Shown here: positions 37,837 through 51,650 of the stretch, piece after piece
Layout: every line of letters begins with the position of its first letter
Numbering within the stretch: the first letter of the stretch is position 1
Assembly (NCBI RefSeq): GCF_003073045.1
Contig: NC_037594.1
Span: 24,248,927-24,312,926, forward strand
Direction of reading: 5' to 3'
Source: Pomacea canaliculata
Lineage: Eukaryota; Mollusca; Gastropoda; Architaenioglossa; Ampullariidae
Length of the DNA: 64,000 nt
The notes under the pieces: generated by a model
Seen by the model: the letters and a program-made list of their open reading frames with translations, nothing else
The model's database searches: none
Told to the model about the DNA's origin: nothing
Program-made: the position numbers and the translations under genes

Positions 37837-38199
37837 CGGTCTATTTCGTGCAGCGCTGAGACAGAAGGTGCAAACAGGTTTGGGCATGCTGTCCCCGCCC
37901 GCCCCCCTCATCATCGTCTGATGCTTGATGCAGGGCTGGTCCACGCCCTCCGCCCCGACCATGAGGACGGTGGAGAGGTGCGCGATGTAGGAGGCGGCCA
38001 GACGGAGGGTCTCGATCTTGGACAACTTCCGGTCGGCGGGCTCCGTGGGGATCATCGTCCTCAGCGTCATGAACGCCGTGTTCACGCTGTGCGTGCGATC
38101 GCGCTCGCGGGCGTTGGCGGTGTTCCGGGGTGGCTTCCCACCCAGACCGGAAGCGTCGAACTGGGATCCGGAAGTACTGTTGTCCGGAGACTCCATCAT
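37837..38199 (-). CDS. TCF15: Scleraxis/paraxis (TCF15)-type bHLH transcription factor, main coding exon, 3' end incomplete
   Basis: 121 codons to a strong donor, GTGAGT. Residues 22-36 are the basic region ([15 protein letters not shown]), which binds E-boxes. Helix 1 follows ([13 protein letters not shown]), then loop [11 protein letters not shown] and helix 2 ([18 protein letters not shown]). After the bHLH come [10 protein letters not shown] and [14 protein letters not shown]. The [10 protein letters not shown]...SVNTAF...[19 protein letters not shown] pattern and the CTFCLS box are hallmarks of vertebrate scleraxis and TCF15, regulators of mesoderm and tendon fate. In vertebrate family members an intron follows CTFCLSNQRK, as here, so a short last exon is missing from this model. 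The start at 38199 (or the next ATG, GACATGATGG context) gives a short N-terminus; the frame is open further upstream but without another ATG before a stop at 38410. Family assignment is secure; scleraxis versus paraxis is not resolved. Confidence 0.9.
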
Positions 38200-38725
38200 G
38201 TCGTACTGTCCGACAGACTTTGTCTGGGAAGAGTGCTGTCCCGGTGGTAGTGTCCGTCTTGCTGTTCTTTCTTTTCCTCGTCGTCGTCGTTCCCGAAGAT
38301 AATGACGTCGAGAAGGTCGATGAAGAACAGGGTAATCTAGAGATGTCTGTTTTGTGGTCCGGATTCACAGGCACGGACGATATCAACGGAGGTGGAGGAA
38401 GGAGACCGTTTAGCTTGAACTCTGACACGGGTTCCAGCCCTGACATGCAGCTGTGACTGACCTCTGACCTGGCGTCAAACCCGCTGATGCCATTGTCCGC
38501 CGTGCATCGGACGCCGCAAGTGTTCTCGTTGTAATCCCCGCGATATGCTTCGCCTCCTCTTCCTCCTCCTCCTCCTCCACAGATGGACCGAGCGGAACTC
38601 GTGATCTTGACTCGCTTGCTTCCTCCTTGGCGCTGGAGGACAGCAGAGTTGTGGTCCGTGGCGAAGTCACCTGCAGGACAAGCAATTCTCGTGCTAATCT
38701 CTTCCTTTTCTTTGTCGTCCCCCAT
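38200..38725 (-). CDS. Possible N-terminal coding region of the bHLH gene, in a different frame
   Basis: A 294-codon frame starts at 38725 ([13 protein letters not shown]) and runs through to 37841, overlapping the bHLH frame out of register. Its first 170 or so residues look like a disordered transcription-factor N-terminus: a Gly run, a proline run ([12 protein letters not shown]), Ser/Thr-rich stretches and a basic RKRKNSK. Beyond about 38230 it turns Arg/His-rich, as expected of an alternate frame of the bHLH. A one-base error or a small unseen intron could join it to the bHLH frame. A chance frame in GC-rich DNA is the alternative. Confidence 0.35.
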
Positions 38726-41700
38726 CTAGGGACGGTGCTTCCGTCTGTAAGTCCAACCCACTCATGAGGAACCGGCGATGATCACTTCCTTCTGCCAACT
38801 GATGTGTTCGGCAAACGTGCGCACGTGCAGGCTCCGAGTGGACGCAGGCTGGCCGGCAGGTGCTAGGGGGGCAAAGGTCAACACAAGCCTCACTTTAGTC
38901 TCTTACGTAAAACAAATGGCAAGAGAGCTCAGGGTGGGGTGGACCGCATGCTGTGGTGAGTGTAATTAAAGACATCTTTGACTATCAGACCTAGCTACAG
39001 AGTCCAGCACGTGTGGTAATAGACCACTTGTTATCTACCAATGTAACTTGTCTATACTTATCTCAAAAACATGATGTACAACAGATGTGGAATGTGGAGG
39101 AGAAAAAAAAACAACAGCAAGAGGAGTAGAAGAAAGACAACAACAGCAATGGTATCACTTGAAATTCTAACCGCATGCCTATCCCTAAAAGAGTTGTAAT
39201 AATAATAACATAAATAATTTTTGGACGTATTTTGGATTTCCTCTGAAAACATGAAAAACAAACAAAGAAAACACCCAAACTAATAAATATAATAAATGTA
39301 CTGTAACTAGGATTTAACCAAGGTGTGCACGAGGATTACCTACTGGCAAATATCTAAACACTGAATATTTACTCGAAATCGAAACATTTAAAAACATTTT
39401 CCCTTTTCAGAAGACTAAATTAATCATGCGTGGTAGTATAGTGATTGCACGTGCGTGTATCCAGTATACTATCCACTCTACTGTGGCTGATGAACTGAGT
39501 AGACTATAATAAAATAAGTAGTGTTGATACCTCACTACCTGCTGGTGATGTCTCGTTTGGTTTCATGAATTTAATTACAGATTTCAGTAGATTATATTAT
39601 TATTTATCTTCTTATTCCACGCTTTCGGTTAATTTTTGTTTTGTTTTGTTTTTGTTTTTTTGCTTAATTTGAACTCATTATTCAAGTATTCTAGCTTTGG
39701 CTTTGTTTTGAGTTTATTATTTCTATAATGCCAGTTAATATATTTTAAAAAAATAATTTTGATGAAAGCTTTTGAAGGTGAGCTAGCAAGCAAAAACTAA
39801 ATAATCTCTCATGAACTGACGACTAATTTGGAAATAATCCATTTCATTTTAGAGTTTTGTATTTTTTTTGAAAAACTTACACTTTGTCAGTACAGCTCGC
39901 CCAGTTAGTGCGTCGGTTAAGAATTGTACATAAGTAAGTAAATAATGAAAAGTTAAACGTAAGCAATTAACAGCGGGCGATGGCACATTGAAAAGATTTA
40001 ATTAAGCAGCTGTGTAAAACATGAGAAGGGATAGAGAGAGAGAGAAAGTTTAGGCTTGTTCAGAGCAGAGTGAAATCACTAAGATAGCAATAATCATGCA
40101 GTAAGAAATTCAAGGGTTAGGGTTTAGTGCTCACCTGAAGTCACCAGACAGTGGAGTAACAAGCAAGAAGACACTCAGAACAAATTATTTCCAAAATCAC
40201 GACAAGTTGAAAGAACGATCACCCCTGCCACCACCACAGGAAGCCGGAAGGAGCAGCAGCAGCATGACTGTTGTCAACGTCCCACATCACTCGCACATCG
40301 TTGTTCCCAGCGTCGCTGGCTACGCCCTCGGACCTCAAGTAGTCCAGGCAAGGGTCCGAGCACCAGGACCAGCCTGAGAAAGACTTTTTAGTCTGCTGTC
40401 ACGACCGCAGGCTTCGATCCCCCACCCTCGCTGTCCCCCAGCAAGCTTCACTGCCTCGCCTTGCAGCCTGCCGTCACGTGAACCACGCGCCTCGCCTACG
40501 TCACAGCTGTGCTGCGTCTCCCGAGATGGGAGGCCAAGGGACAAATTTCGGTTTTGCAGCAAATGTCCTCCGGTTCCAGACTTGACATCACCGTGTCCGG
40601 CCGCCTCCACAGCTCGGCAGGGGAGTTCACACTTATCAGCTGCAGCTGCCTATCTGTCTGTTGGATCGATCTCTCTCCCCTTCTCGTGGGGGGTGGGGAG
40701 GTTCTCTCTCCTCCCGTCTTATCTGAGAAGCGTTTTACCATGTGACCCACTTCCAACTATTTATGTATGCGCTCATAGGGCTACAGGCTCGCAGGAGGCG
40801 GGGCCTCAGCATCATCCATCATGCAAATGGCAAAACTGACAAGACTGGCTGCCGGAGGAAGCTGAGGAGGATGTCGTCATAGGTCTATATCCATTCGAGC
40901 TTGACAGGCATTTTCCTCCCTCCTCCTCCTCTTCATCCTCCTCCTCCACAACAACTGGAGGAACTGATGCATGCAGGAGGCACAAACGGTGGGTGCAGAG
41001 GCTGTCGGGAGAAGGTTGGTGCCGAGACAGACAGCGGGTGTTGAGATTTGCTCCGTGGGTTCCAGAAAAATGTATTGTTTCCTACGGATCCTTACAGAGG
41101 AATGCCAGACGTGGAGACAAGTATGCCGCACCTTGTTGGAGTCGATATGTAGAGACTGTTGACCTGTCACTTTGTCAGCCATCTGTCACTGACAGCAACG
41201 AAGACTTGCTCTTCTACAATTGGTTTGGACAAAACAGGGTGCCTTGTTACTTCGTGTAGTAATTCTAAATAAAAATATTAATAAAATGCAACAAAAAATT
41301 ACAGTTTGTTCTAATGACATTCGCTGACAAGTTATTCTTTAAATTCTGAAATAAACTTGATTATAATGTCCTTCTTCTCTTGAGGAGTAAAGTAAAGTAA
41401 CTAATAATATTCAGACTTGGTTTTCACGGCATAAAATTAAAGACTTCTGCATGTTGGAATAAATAAATAAATAAATATTTCGTTAGTGTCGTTACGTTAG
41501 TTTCGTATTATTAGTGTGGGCAAAATTCATTTTGGTTACCTGACATATTTGTCACAGGAAAAAATAAGGATTGAGCAAATATTTTGTTGCCGTGATTTTT
41601 TAGTTTGTCAGCAACTGTTATTTAAAATTTAGGAGAATGGACATTTTACAAACCCGTATGCCCGTGTGCTTAACTTAAGGAATTTAAATGAAAACTGAGG

Positions 41701-44100
41701 TCGCTAAGCTACAACAACAGGAAATTATAAAATAATGTTAAAAGAAACGCAATTTTTTTAATTTTATAAACTTCTGACAAGGTAATGAAATTTTTCAATG
41801 ATGTGGTTTTAAGATGACAAGCATGAAATGTGTTAAGTGTGCCATTAACTTCTTCTTGTTTGTGATAATCAGAACATGAAAGTTGGGCTTTCACTTTAAG
41901 AGCTGGAAATAAAAGTATCTAGCACTAGACAATTTTTACATCGTTACGGATACAGAATTTTGTTGCCGTCATGAACATCAGACAGACTCCATGTAAAAAG
42001 TATAGTTATGATAACATGCAAATAAAGTTTAACGGCAAAAATCCAGATAAAACAGGGTTAAACAGAGGTGATAGCGATATAAACTCAGTTCTAAAACTAG
42101 CAAATGTGTTTGCAGATAAACATAGAAGAAAAACAGGCGAGAAAGTAATGCAAAGAAATTTAATAAAGAACTAAGAAAAAATGGATTGAAATTTAATAAA
42201 ATGAAAACATAAAAACATAACAAAATTATTAGACAGACAGCTGAACGAAGATGCCAATGTGTTGATAGAGAAATGGAGTCAAACATGTCCTAGTATTATT
42301 TTAAAAAGTCATCAATATTATCACAGTGCTTTCTTTTGGTTGTTGTGGAGAAAAATTGCGAAGTTTCGACAGCTTTTGTGGAAAAGGGCAGCACAAGAAC
42401 AAGGTTACGATTATTATCTTGTTTTGTAATTATGCAGACAGGATAAAAAAAAAAATCAAAAGTCGATTTTTGTCAGTTTTACAATGGAGTTTGCTTTATC
42501 TGCTTGGACCCGGTGTTTACTATGATTTACTACAAAATGCTATGGTTGGCCATGCAAAGAAATACTGTACTCACTAACCGACAATGATAAACACAACTGG
42601 ATCCATACAGTCTGCAACCTAGTGTTCAAGATTTAATAAGTTTTCTGAAAATAAACGCAAACATAAAAAATTACTTTAACATACAAATAATGTTGCAATA
42701 TTTTTTTTTTAGTGTAGATTTGCACGCAAACAAACCAAATTCGCCAACAAGGATTTTCAACATGACGCTAACGCATCTCCTATCGTCGTCGTCGTCGTGT
42801 TCATCGTCGTCGTCGTCGTCGTCATTATTATCATTATTAAGAGCAACTAAAAAAAAGCCTTCGCAGCAATAATTTTTTCCGCAGTCATCACATGGAAGAA
42901 ATTAGACTGGGGTACCCAATTGCAACATTCTTTCTGCTGTTAATTATTTTGTCTAAGACTAAAGACCTTTATATCATGGAGCACATTTCTAATCACACAG
43001 AAAATCTCTGATTTAAAAAAATATCGTTATCCTAAAGATAAAACTATTAAGAAGGCCACCACTATAAGCAATAATTTCACATGTGCTAAACAATACTAAT
43101 TAATTTAATGCATCCAGTTAAAGATCATGAAATATTCCAATGAAATAATTACAAACTTGACGGAAGGGGCTGAGGGAGCGAGCAAGCCCCACCATGTAGG
43201 GTCTACCTTCTGGCCTCAAGACAAACTTCGTGGCGGAAGCTTGCCAGCCTCATCACCCATCCACCAGTCCACCCATGACCAGTGTGAGCTGAGACTAAAG
43301 GTCAGTCAGTACATGAGGGAACGACTACAGGAACAAGGCTAACCTCATTCTCTGCCTTTGTCTTCCCTTCCTCCTCATCATGATTTAGAATTCCACGCCA
43401 TTCCTTTTTGTTTAATATTTGATTTATAATTTATTAATATGTATTTAGTTCATATTTTATTTAAATAACAACATAATAGTATATTTAATTTAAAATATTC
43501 AGTCCGCCTTCTGTGATTATTCTGCCTTTCACTGTAAAAAAATTTGAGGCTGTGGAAATTTATTGTTTTTCCTGTTTCTTTAAAAGCAAGTATTTTTGGG
43601 AGAAAAAAAATGAGACAGGCTTTTCCCTTACCCGTCACAGCATGAAATAAATAAGAGAAAAAGAGAAACTGATAAAGAAGAAAAAGAAATGAAAACCAAG
43701 TTGTTTTGTAGATGTAATTTACCGAAGTTTATTATCCAGAAAGCACCGAAAACCAGGTCGTTCCTGATGAAGAAGGACATAATTTGAAAATAGTCTGACA
43801 GGTCCTTCCGCCAGACTCAGGTAACGGGACTCAATTCTGTGAGCAGCAATACACTGTGGGCGGATGTCTCCACATGGAGTACAGGGTCTACATTCTAACC
43901 CTACACTAAAACAGAAAAAGCTGTTAGGAGTGGTTTTTTTTTAAGTATAAGTTTTAGTTAAGAAAGAAATATACAGAACTTCATGGCAATCCGAGGAGCG
44001 GGATGTTTGACATTTTAAACGAGCGCAACTTATATTTGGACCTCCACATGTCAGGGTTGGAAGTAAATATCTTGGAAATTATAATCCTTGTGTTTTGGTA
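38726..44100. other. Upstream of the bHLH gene, no further gene recognised
   Basis: The first few hundred bases are moderately GC-rich and may hold the bHLH promoter. A second GC-rich block lies at 40220-40950. Frames in it are short and unrecognised. The rest is AT-rich. Confidence 0.4.
42782..42840. repeat. (TCG)n / (ATT)n trinucleotide repeat
   Basis: Interrupted TCG array passing into ATT units. Confidence 0.95.
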
Positions 44101-44117
44101 AGTCGGCAGTTTTAGTT

Positions 44118-44229
44118 CTCTCTTCTTCCTTGTACACTGTCATTAATTCATTTTAATTTGAATTTTTGAATTATTCCTCTCTTCTTCCTTGTACGCTGTC
44201 ATGAATTAAATTTATTTTTTTGAATTATT
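44118..44229. repeat. 59-bp tandem duplication
   Basis: CTCTCTTCTTCCTTGTACAC at 44118 recurs as CTCTCTTCTTCCTTGTACGC at 44177. Both copies continue to a TGAATTATT. Confidence 0.85.
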
Positions 44230-44324
44230 GAGGAAATGTGCAAATAATATTTCTTAGAAGAAAGAATATTTTAATTTGATGTTATTTTATTTAGGCTGAC
44301 ATTATTTTATTTATTTAGTTAACT

Positions 44325-44549
44325 TTAAACAAATAAACAACTAGACAAACGTAAGACTCATCTTAACGACGACTTCACTGTGACCCCGTCCTGACCCTGA
44401 GCGTGCGTAGCGCGTGTCTGTAATTTATTTTGTGTATGAGTGTATGTTGTAGATATGAGTGTGTCTGTTATATGCGAATATGGGAGCATGGTTGTTGGTG
44501 ATTCAGTTTATTATTTATGTAAAGCGCTGTGAGCAACTGATTGGAAAAG

Positions 44550-44550
<1 letters not shown>
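44325..44550 (+). mobile_element. LINE 3' end fragment
   Basis: Begins with KQLDKRKTHL in one frame, resembling the L-K-T-H-L end of LINE reverse transcriptase ORFs. It continues to the tail GTAAAGCGCTGTGAGCA and runs straight into an ATT array. A related but more decayed fragment lies at 7973-8325. Confidence 0.5.

Positions 44551-44613
<63 letters not shown>
44551..44613. repeat. (ATT)n microsatellite at a LINE tail
   Basis: About 20 ATT units directly after the LINE-type 3' end, consistent with a microsatellite-type retroelement tail that expanded. Confidence 0.97.
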
Positions 44614-47600
44614 TATTAATAAATTAAATCAACCGTGACAAAAAAGAAAGACAAATGAAGGGAAATATAATTTTGCAAGAGGAAATAGTTTTGGGTGTTC
44701 TCTACCCCAGCTATCACTCTTTCCCCACCATAAAAAATAAATAAATAAAAGAGAACCATTGTCATGCGCGAAAAAATTGCTTGCGAGGTCAACGCTTGTT
44801 TATCTAAAATTCAATGTTCGCCATAGAACTATTATTTATCAATCCGTCCAAATATGGATGTTTCACAAACGTGACACTCTTTATTACTGCTTTTTCTCCG
44901 ACTTTTATCTCACACCATCACGCCATCTCACATTCTCCAGAAATTAGTAAAACAAAGAAACATTACACCACAAAATAATTAAAAAGATATACAATTGTTT
45001 TTTTTCTTTCCCTCGCCTTCCCCTAGAGCAGTTTCTAGAACATTCCTCACCCTTTGTGCATTGTTTGCCGCTACCTTTGTGTTGTGGTTCACATTCCTGT
45101 GGTGGTAGACCCTGTAGTCAGCTGAGTTCGGATCCTGCCAGACCCTGTAAAAGTGGCTACAGGGAGCACAAGATGGCTTTCTGCTTCGCCTCCTTTTTTT
45201 TATTGCCTTGGGACGAATCGTTTATGGAAGATAATCATTTTCTCACTTTGCCGAGCGTTGTAAGTGGCATGTCCGGGACTCCGCATCACTGAGAACTCAT
45301 TTACTGGCAGTTCGTGAAGAATATACAGCTTTCACTCTTGCTCGTGCTCCTCCGCATCCTACATCAAGTCACCCACCTTCCTTGGCAGCTCAGTAACAGC
45401 AGCAGGAGAGGATGAAAGGGACGAGAAGGACCTACTCACCAAAAGGGAACCACACCTTTGCCATGCTAAAAAAAAATTTGGGGAGCGAAATTTCTGAGCA
45501 AGAATAAAGGACTAAAAATTTAGTCGCAACTTCTAAGCTTGTCCCATGATGGCTATAAATGCTGTAAGATATCAGCGAAAACAAAGCAGAAACTCGACAT
45601 CTTCCACAACAAAAAGCTCAAATTCAAATAGAATTATCAAAAGAATTTTAGACAAACTGTGGTCAGTGTCATATCCCCACCAAAAAAAAAATAAATAAAT
45701 AAAATAAATAAATAAAAAATAAGATGAAGATGATTAGGACAAGAGCGAAGGATGAAAAGAAAGCATTTCCCAAACTAGGTCTCCGCTGGACAGTCGACAT
45801 AAAGAGAAAACACTGATGCCAACAAGAAGTCAACAAAAAACCAGAGAGAAAAAGATATAATAGGTTAAAGGTTGACTTGACACATCGTCGTCACAAAGTA
45901 CACGCCGACAGCAGCCACCGATGTCTTATCTACATCACGGCGGCAATGAAAACAAGACTGAAGGAAGTAACAATCTTGTAGAAAGGATGTTGGTGGCAGT
46001 CTTGGTTGTAGAGTAACCGGGAGATGATGGTGTTTTTGAACTCGTGTGAATTATAAAAAGTGTTCACTAAAGCAAAATAAACTTGCGGTCAGACGACAGG
46101 ATGAGTGTCGCGGTCAGCAGAAACACGACAACAAACTCTGATTTTACCTTTGTTTTTGTTCAAAATGTTTTATTTTAGATTTTCTGTAAAAATAGAATAA
46201 AGGTCGTGAAGAAATGTTTTTATCTGAAAATTTTTCACGTGCGCCAATATGATCATCCAAACAATGTTTGCTTTTTTTTTTTTGGGGGGAATGGTCATGT
46301 TAAATTTTCCATCATCACGTAGTTCAGTACAAAAGCCCGTTGTATAACAGAACATATATAGCGATGGCTCTACATGCCAGTGAAATAAATATAGGCCAGT
46401 TACACATTCCAGAAAGAAGTAAAACTATTTTCTCTCACGCTAAAGACATTCAAGATGTAAACCAGAGCTTAAAAAACTCTTGCTGAGAACAGTTGTAATT
46501 TTTTTTTTCTTTTTTCACTACAGTCATATATTTATGCACACCGTATACATCTATATCACACATCTGTGTAAGGGTAAGCAATGCAAATATCATTACCTCA
46601 AAATATTCAATAATGCAAAAATTTATTGCCTCTTTTTTGTTTATCTCCTTTTCGAATAATAGTGGGGATAGACTGGTGTTTAGAAAAACTGTAATAATGA
46701 TGGTAATTTTTTTAATGTGGGCTTTCAGAGAGACAAAGAAAATTTAAGCGTGGAGAAAAACACAGTTAAATTTAATATACACTCCAATGACTTACGAAAA
46801 GAAAGAACAAAGAAAAGTAGGAATGAAAGACAGAAAAAAGAAGAAAGAACCTCAAAGAGACGGGAAACTTTAGGAATTTTAGCTGTTAACACCTTCAGCG
46901 TTCAAAGGCCTGTTGTTAGGTGCGAACTTTACACACATTTTACTCAAAGGAAAGAGAAAAAAAGCGAGAAAGTTGGAAGTTTATCAGAGACTGGCGGGGC
47001 TTTGATGAGTTGTGTGGAGACATCGGTTTTCACCACCTGAGACCATTCGGCAAACTGTGGGCGTCGCCCAGCTGCCTGCAGGCCGTCGTTAGTGGGTCTG
47101 GAACCTCCATCAGGGCCGTGGACCATAAACCCTCGCGCTGCGTCTCGCACACTCTCGTACGCCGCGAGACGCGAGACTTGGTGAAGATGAGGCTTGTCGA
47201 CTGCAGATTGTCGTGTTATGTTACACAGATAGACAAAGGGAACGACTGAGAAACAGACGGACAGACAGACAGGCAAAGGAGATAGAGAGAAAACAGAAAA
47301 AATAAAATGATCTTTGTTCCACTACCTTTTTATTGGCTCCTTACGACGGAAAACAAATGGAAGAGACTAAGAGAAACAAAAATCTATATTAGTAAACCAA
47401 TGAAGATGGGTAGAAGATAATAAAGCTCGGCTATTTTGTTAGCAATGAAGACAGTACACCTGTACATCCTATTCTCAGATGGAAACTTATTAAATAAACA
47501 CGTGCACATGGCATCCCCGGCAACTCGTCGGTATGTTGGTAGACCATAATATTGCTACACGTCACTTAGTTACATATTAGTATCAGGATCAAGATTATAT

Positions 47601-50491
47601 TTATGGTAGTCATCAACAAAGCTCAAGAGGTGCAAAGTCGAGTGGGTCTGTTACACTTCTAAGACAGAAAACTTGATTCCAAAAGTCGTGTGAAGTCCTC
47701 CAGGGTGTATAGAACATGCCAGTCTAGCGACCTGCTATCTAGCGTCAATAGACTGCGACATAGCCACCAGAGCCTGTGCACTGGGTTCTAGTTCGCTACA
47801 TCATCATCATTAATATTTAACTGTTCATCAAAAACTCGTCAGAGGAAATGAGTTGCGCGAACAGCTGTTCCTGAATGTCAAAGACCCATGAAAGGAGTCG
47901 ACACCTCAGGCCACAGAATTCCGCATCAACTTTGTGGTCTCATGGCACAGCTTGGCACTCAGATGCTTCTGACAGTCACAGAGTTAGTCTATAGGACAGT
48001 CTTCAATGTAATTCTTGTGGACAGTCAAGAAGTCAAACATCAGCGCCATTGCAAGTCATCCAGGAAGAGTTGTTTCCTCTGTCATCGTGGAAGACCTGAC
48101 GGTACAACACGAAGATATCTTCATGGGCAATGAAAGGACAAAGGGAGGACAAGACCAGGAGCCCCTTATTTTGCACTTCTTGTTGCAGAATGCAAGTGCA
48201 TTGGTTAAAACCCAAAAAGCTCTAACTTGTATTGGATATTTGGAGTCGAAAGGTCACATTTCAAACACGTTATAAAGAAGCAAAATCAACATCTTTAAAA
48301 TATTGCGACTACTTCAATCTTACATTCTGTATTGCTGCGTTGTAATAAATTATTTTGTAAAAAAAACAGGACGAATTTTGCACTGGAGAATGACACACTG
48401 AACATTTCAAATAAGGCCACACTTTTCTGCATTATTCACCCTCATTCTACTCCCATTAAATACCAGTTTCTTATGGCGCTGAATCCATTTTGCAAATTTT
48501 TTTTGTCAGAGCTTTCTGTCCGACCAGCGGTCACGGAAAGTTCAATTGCATCAGTTCATTTTCCTCTCCTTTTAGGATAAACACTCTCTTAACTTTCTTC
48601 CTCATCAAATTCACCTCTAAATGTAAACGGAATGGAGATGAATGATAGTCAACTGGGGGACAAGTTCTAAGATGTTCCGGATATCTTATGGAAATTATCT
48701 TAACATTTTTTAAACATTCTTTTTGGTGTTGAAGCGAATGTACCTACTGGTGATAGAATGCAATTTATTCTTGACTAATTAATCCTCGTGACACATTTAA
48801 TTCGAGATCCCTCATTGAGTCGTTTGCTCTCTTAACCTTTACTTTTCTCTTCTCCTTTTTTATGATATAGGAGCACAAAGCGGAAAGAATAAGATAGAAG
48901 AGTCACAGATGGACTGTCTTTTTTAGCAATGCGCGGCGGCCCCCTGCTTTGATCCTGGCCTGCAGGGGGCGCCTCGGTGCCACCTGACGTCTGCGCATGC
49001 GTTCAGGCGGAACACGCATGCGTGGGCTGGCGCGAGGCTGCAGCGAGCTGATGGACATGTGGCAAAGTCATAAGGATCGCTCCGACCAAAAATATGGTCA
49101 TAACCGAAGCCGCGCTCCTCCGAACCTGTCTCCAAGTTTCAAACAGGCAATCATCGGAGAGGCAAAGATGAAAGAAAAAGCATGTTTATCTACGAGCAGG
49201 GTCCAAGAAGAGAAACATGGTCGCGGCTGGGGCGGGTGCCCGAGGGGGTGAAGGGGTAGGGGGAGGGACCCATGCCACACGGCAGTCACTGCTGATGGTT
49301 TCAGCCAGCAAGTGCGCCGAGTGCAAGAGGACAATGCAGAGCGTTTGGCTGTTGGTGCGGAGGCTGTGTTTCAAGAACATGATGTAACACCACAGGTATA
49401 CAAGTGTTTACGAGAGGACATCTGACTAGTCTTTATACGTATATGACGAATCTTTAGTGCTGAAAATAAATTTTGTTTGTTATATAGACATCAATAGTTT
49501 CACCTGACGGAAAAATGTAACTGGAATTCTCCGCCACAAAGTATCCAGCTAAGATGATACATTTCTGGAAAGATACATTACTTTATCTGAGTAACTTTCC
49601 AGCTGATTACTATATTGCTAACGAAACTAACTAAATAATGTTGTTAAATTATGCATGTGCATGAGTGATGTGAGTATAGATTATTTATACACACTTAATA
49701 AATGAACCATGTTTTGTTTTCTAAAATAAATTGTGAATAGACTTCTGATAAAACTGTAATGACACTCATGGTGCCATCCTGTCCACAATTAAATTACCAT
49801 CTCATGTCAGTTTAAATACTGATTTACATCAGAAATGTATTTGCCATCCTTGACTTTCACTTGCCAAAACTTTTTTTCTTTCGCGGTGCATAGCTTTATA
49901 AGGCAATCAAAGTATTGCCAGTGAATTTACATGTGGTCGACATAGTCTTATTTTTCCCCACATGTTTACAATTTACCATTTTGATTTTCCTTCCTCTTTT
50001 TTTTCTGTCTCTCACTCCAAATATTTTAAGTTTTTCAATTAAAGTAATATACAAAATCCTTTTATGCTTTGCTTTTTTTCCCAAATTGTTTGCGGATTTA
50101 TTTTTAAGCCCTCTTAAAAATAACTATCGCCATCACAGTTTTTTAAAACACCAATCTATCCCTACTAATAATCCAAAAGGAGATAACAAAAGAGAGACAA
50201 TAATTTTATCACTTCCATGCTATTTCAAGTGCTTTCCACGATTTTCCTGCAATTCCAAATGATTTGATGAGTTGTGAACTCTTGGTCATAATCACTGTGT
50301 TTTTTAAATGCCACTAAGTGTATCGTCTAAATTGTTTCTTAAAATATGTTTTCTTTTTAATTATCTGAGAACTGTGAGTATTTACAGTAGAGTTTAACTG
50401 AAGTTACGAAGATCATAGCAGATGCGCAATGTCCAATCTACCTGGTCCACATCCATTTTAAAGAAACACAAATACTTTATTTTTCAGCATT

Positions 50492-50556
50492 CGACGACGA
50501 CAACGACAACGACGACGATGACGACGACAACGACGATGATGATGATGATGATGATT
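50492..50556. repeat. (GAC)n/(GAT)n trinucleotide repeat
   Basis: Interrupted GAC/AAC units passing into GAT units. Confidence 0.95.
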
Positions 50557-51615
50557 TTAGCTTTGTTTAGAAATCGGTTACTGTATTATAGACTCAAAAT
50601 GCAATAAAACAAAGAGGACCCCGGCATAAGTAAGAAAAAAGCAAGGAAAAAAACCAAATTTCTGGAACAAATGAAGAGAACTATGAACAAATCCATTGCC
50701 TCGGTGTGGACAACTTGCAAACAATGATGCTGGTGAAATAAACGCGGCGACGGAACATCAAAGACACTCGGAGGAGAAGGAGTGAAAGAAGACCTTTCTT
50801 GCCATCCAGACCCCGGAGGACGACTACGGCTGCATGCGCCAGTCACAAATATTCGTTTTATCGCCGTTTAACGACACCATAACTCCATCTTTCGTTTCGC
50901 CACAGTCGGGAGGAGCAGGGGCAGGGGGTTGGTTCAGCTCAGCACCACTGACAAACCACACCATCCACCCTGATAACTTTTCCGGGGGAACAGTCGTGGC
51001 TGTCTCGCCCAGCGACATCGAGGCTGTGTTTGTTCGCCGTATCTCACTTTTGCAACCCAAGGTTTGGCTTTCGTCGGCATTATTTCCAGAACGCCAGAGG
51101 TATACCATAGAGCTGTTTTCAAACTAAACACAATCAGAGGGAACTAAACCTTTTCCCTCCTCCGTTTGGTGTAAGCTGTGAAGATTCTTTTACAGGTTAG
51201 TTGCCAGAGCCGGTGTGGAGAGAAATGGCTTGGAACACAGACAGAAACTTGTGTAGCTTGATTTGGCAATGTGTAGGGGTCATTGTTTACCCACAGAGGG
51301 AGCGAGAATATTCACAGAGTAAGTCTAAACAAATAGGAGTATGAAGCTCTCTGAAGTGAATCTCACAAGCAAAACACGATAAAGAAAAAGAGGGAAAGAG
51401 CAGAAGGAAAAAAGAAGACATACATAGACATATGTACAAACAAACACAAAGAGAGAGGGAGAGAAAAGCCAATAGAGAAATATTTTTTTTAAACTGTTCT
51501 TGTAAAAGTCCATCCTGATGGCTAAACATTTCTAAGTGTCCTGTTCATCAATACGCTGTCCATCGTCATTACCAATGTGTGAACTACTGAAACCCTCTTC
51601 TTCAAAAAAAACCAC

Positions 51616-51650
51616 AAAACAACAACAACAACAACAACAAACAAACAAAA
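51616..51650. repeat. (AAC)n/(AAAC)n repeat
   Basis: AACAACAACAACAACAAC followed by AAAC units. Confidence 0.9.

Noticed and set aside
37921..38456. Plus-strand frames of 94-109 codons opposite the bHLH gene
   Set aside because: Shadow frames in GC-rich coding DNA; the minus strand carries the clear bHLH domain.
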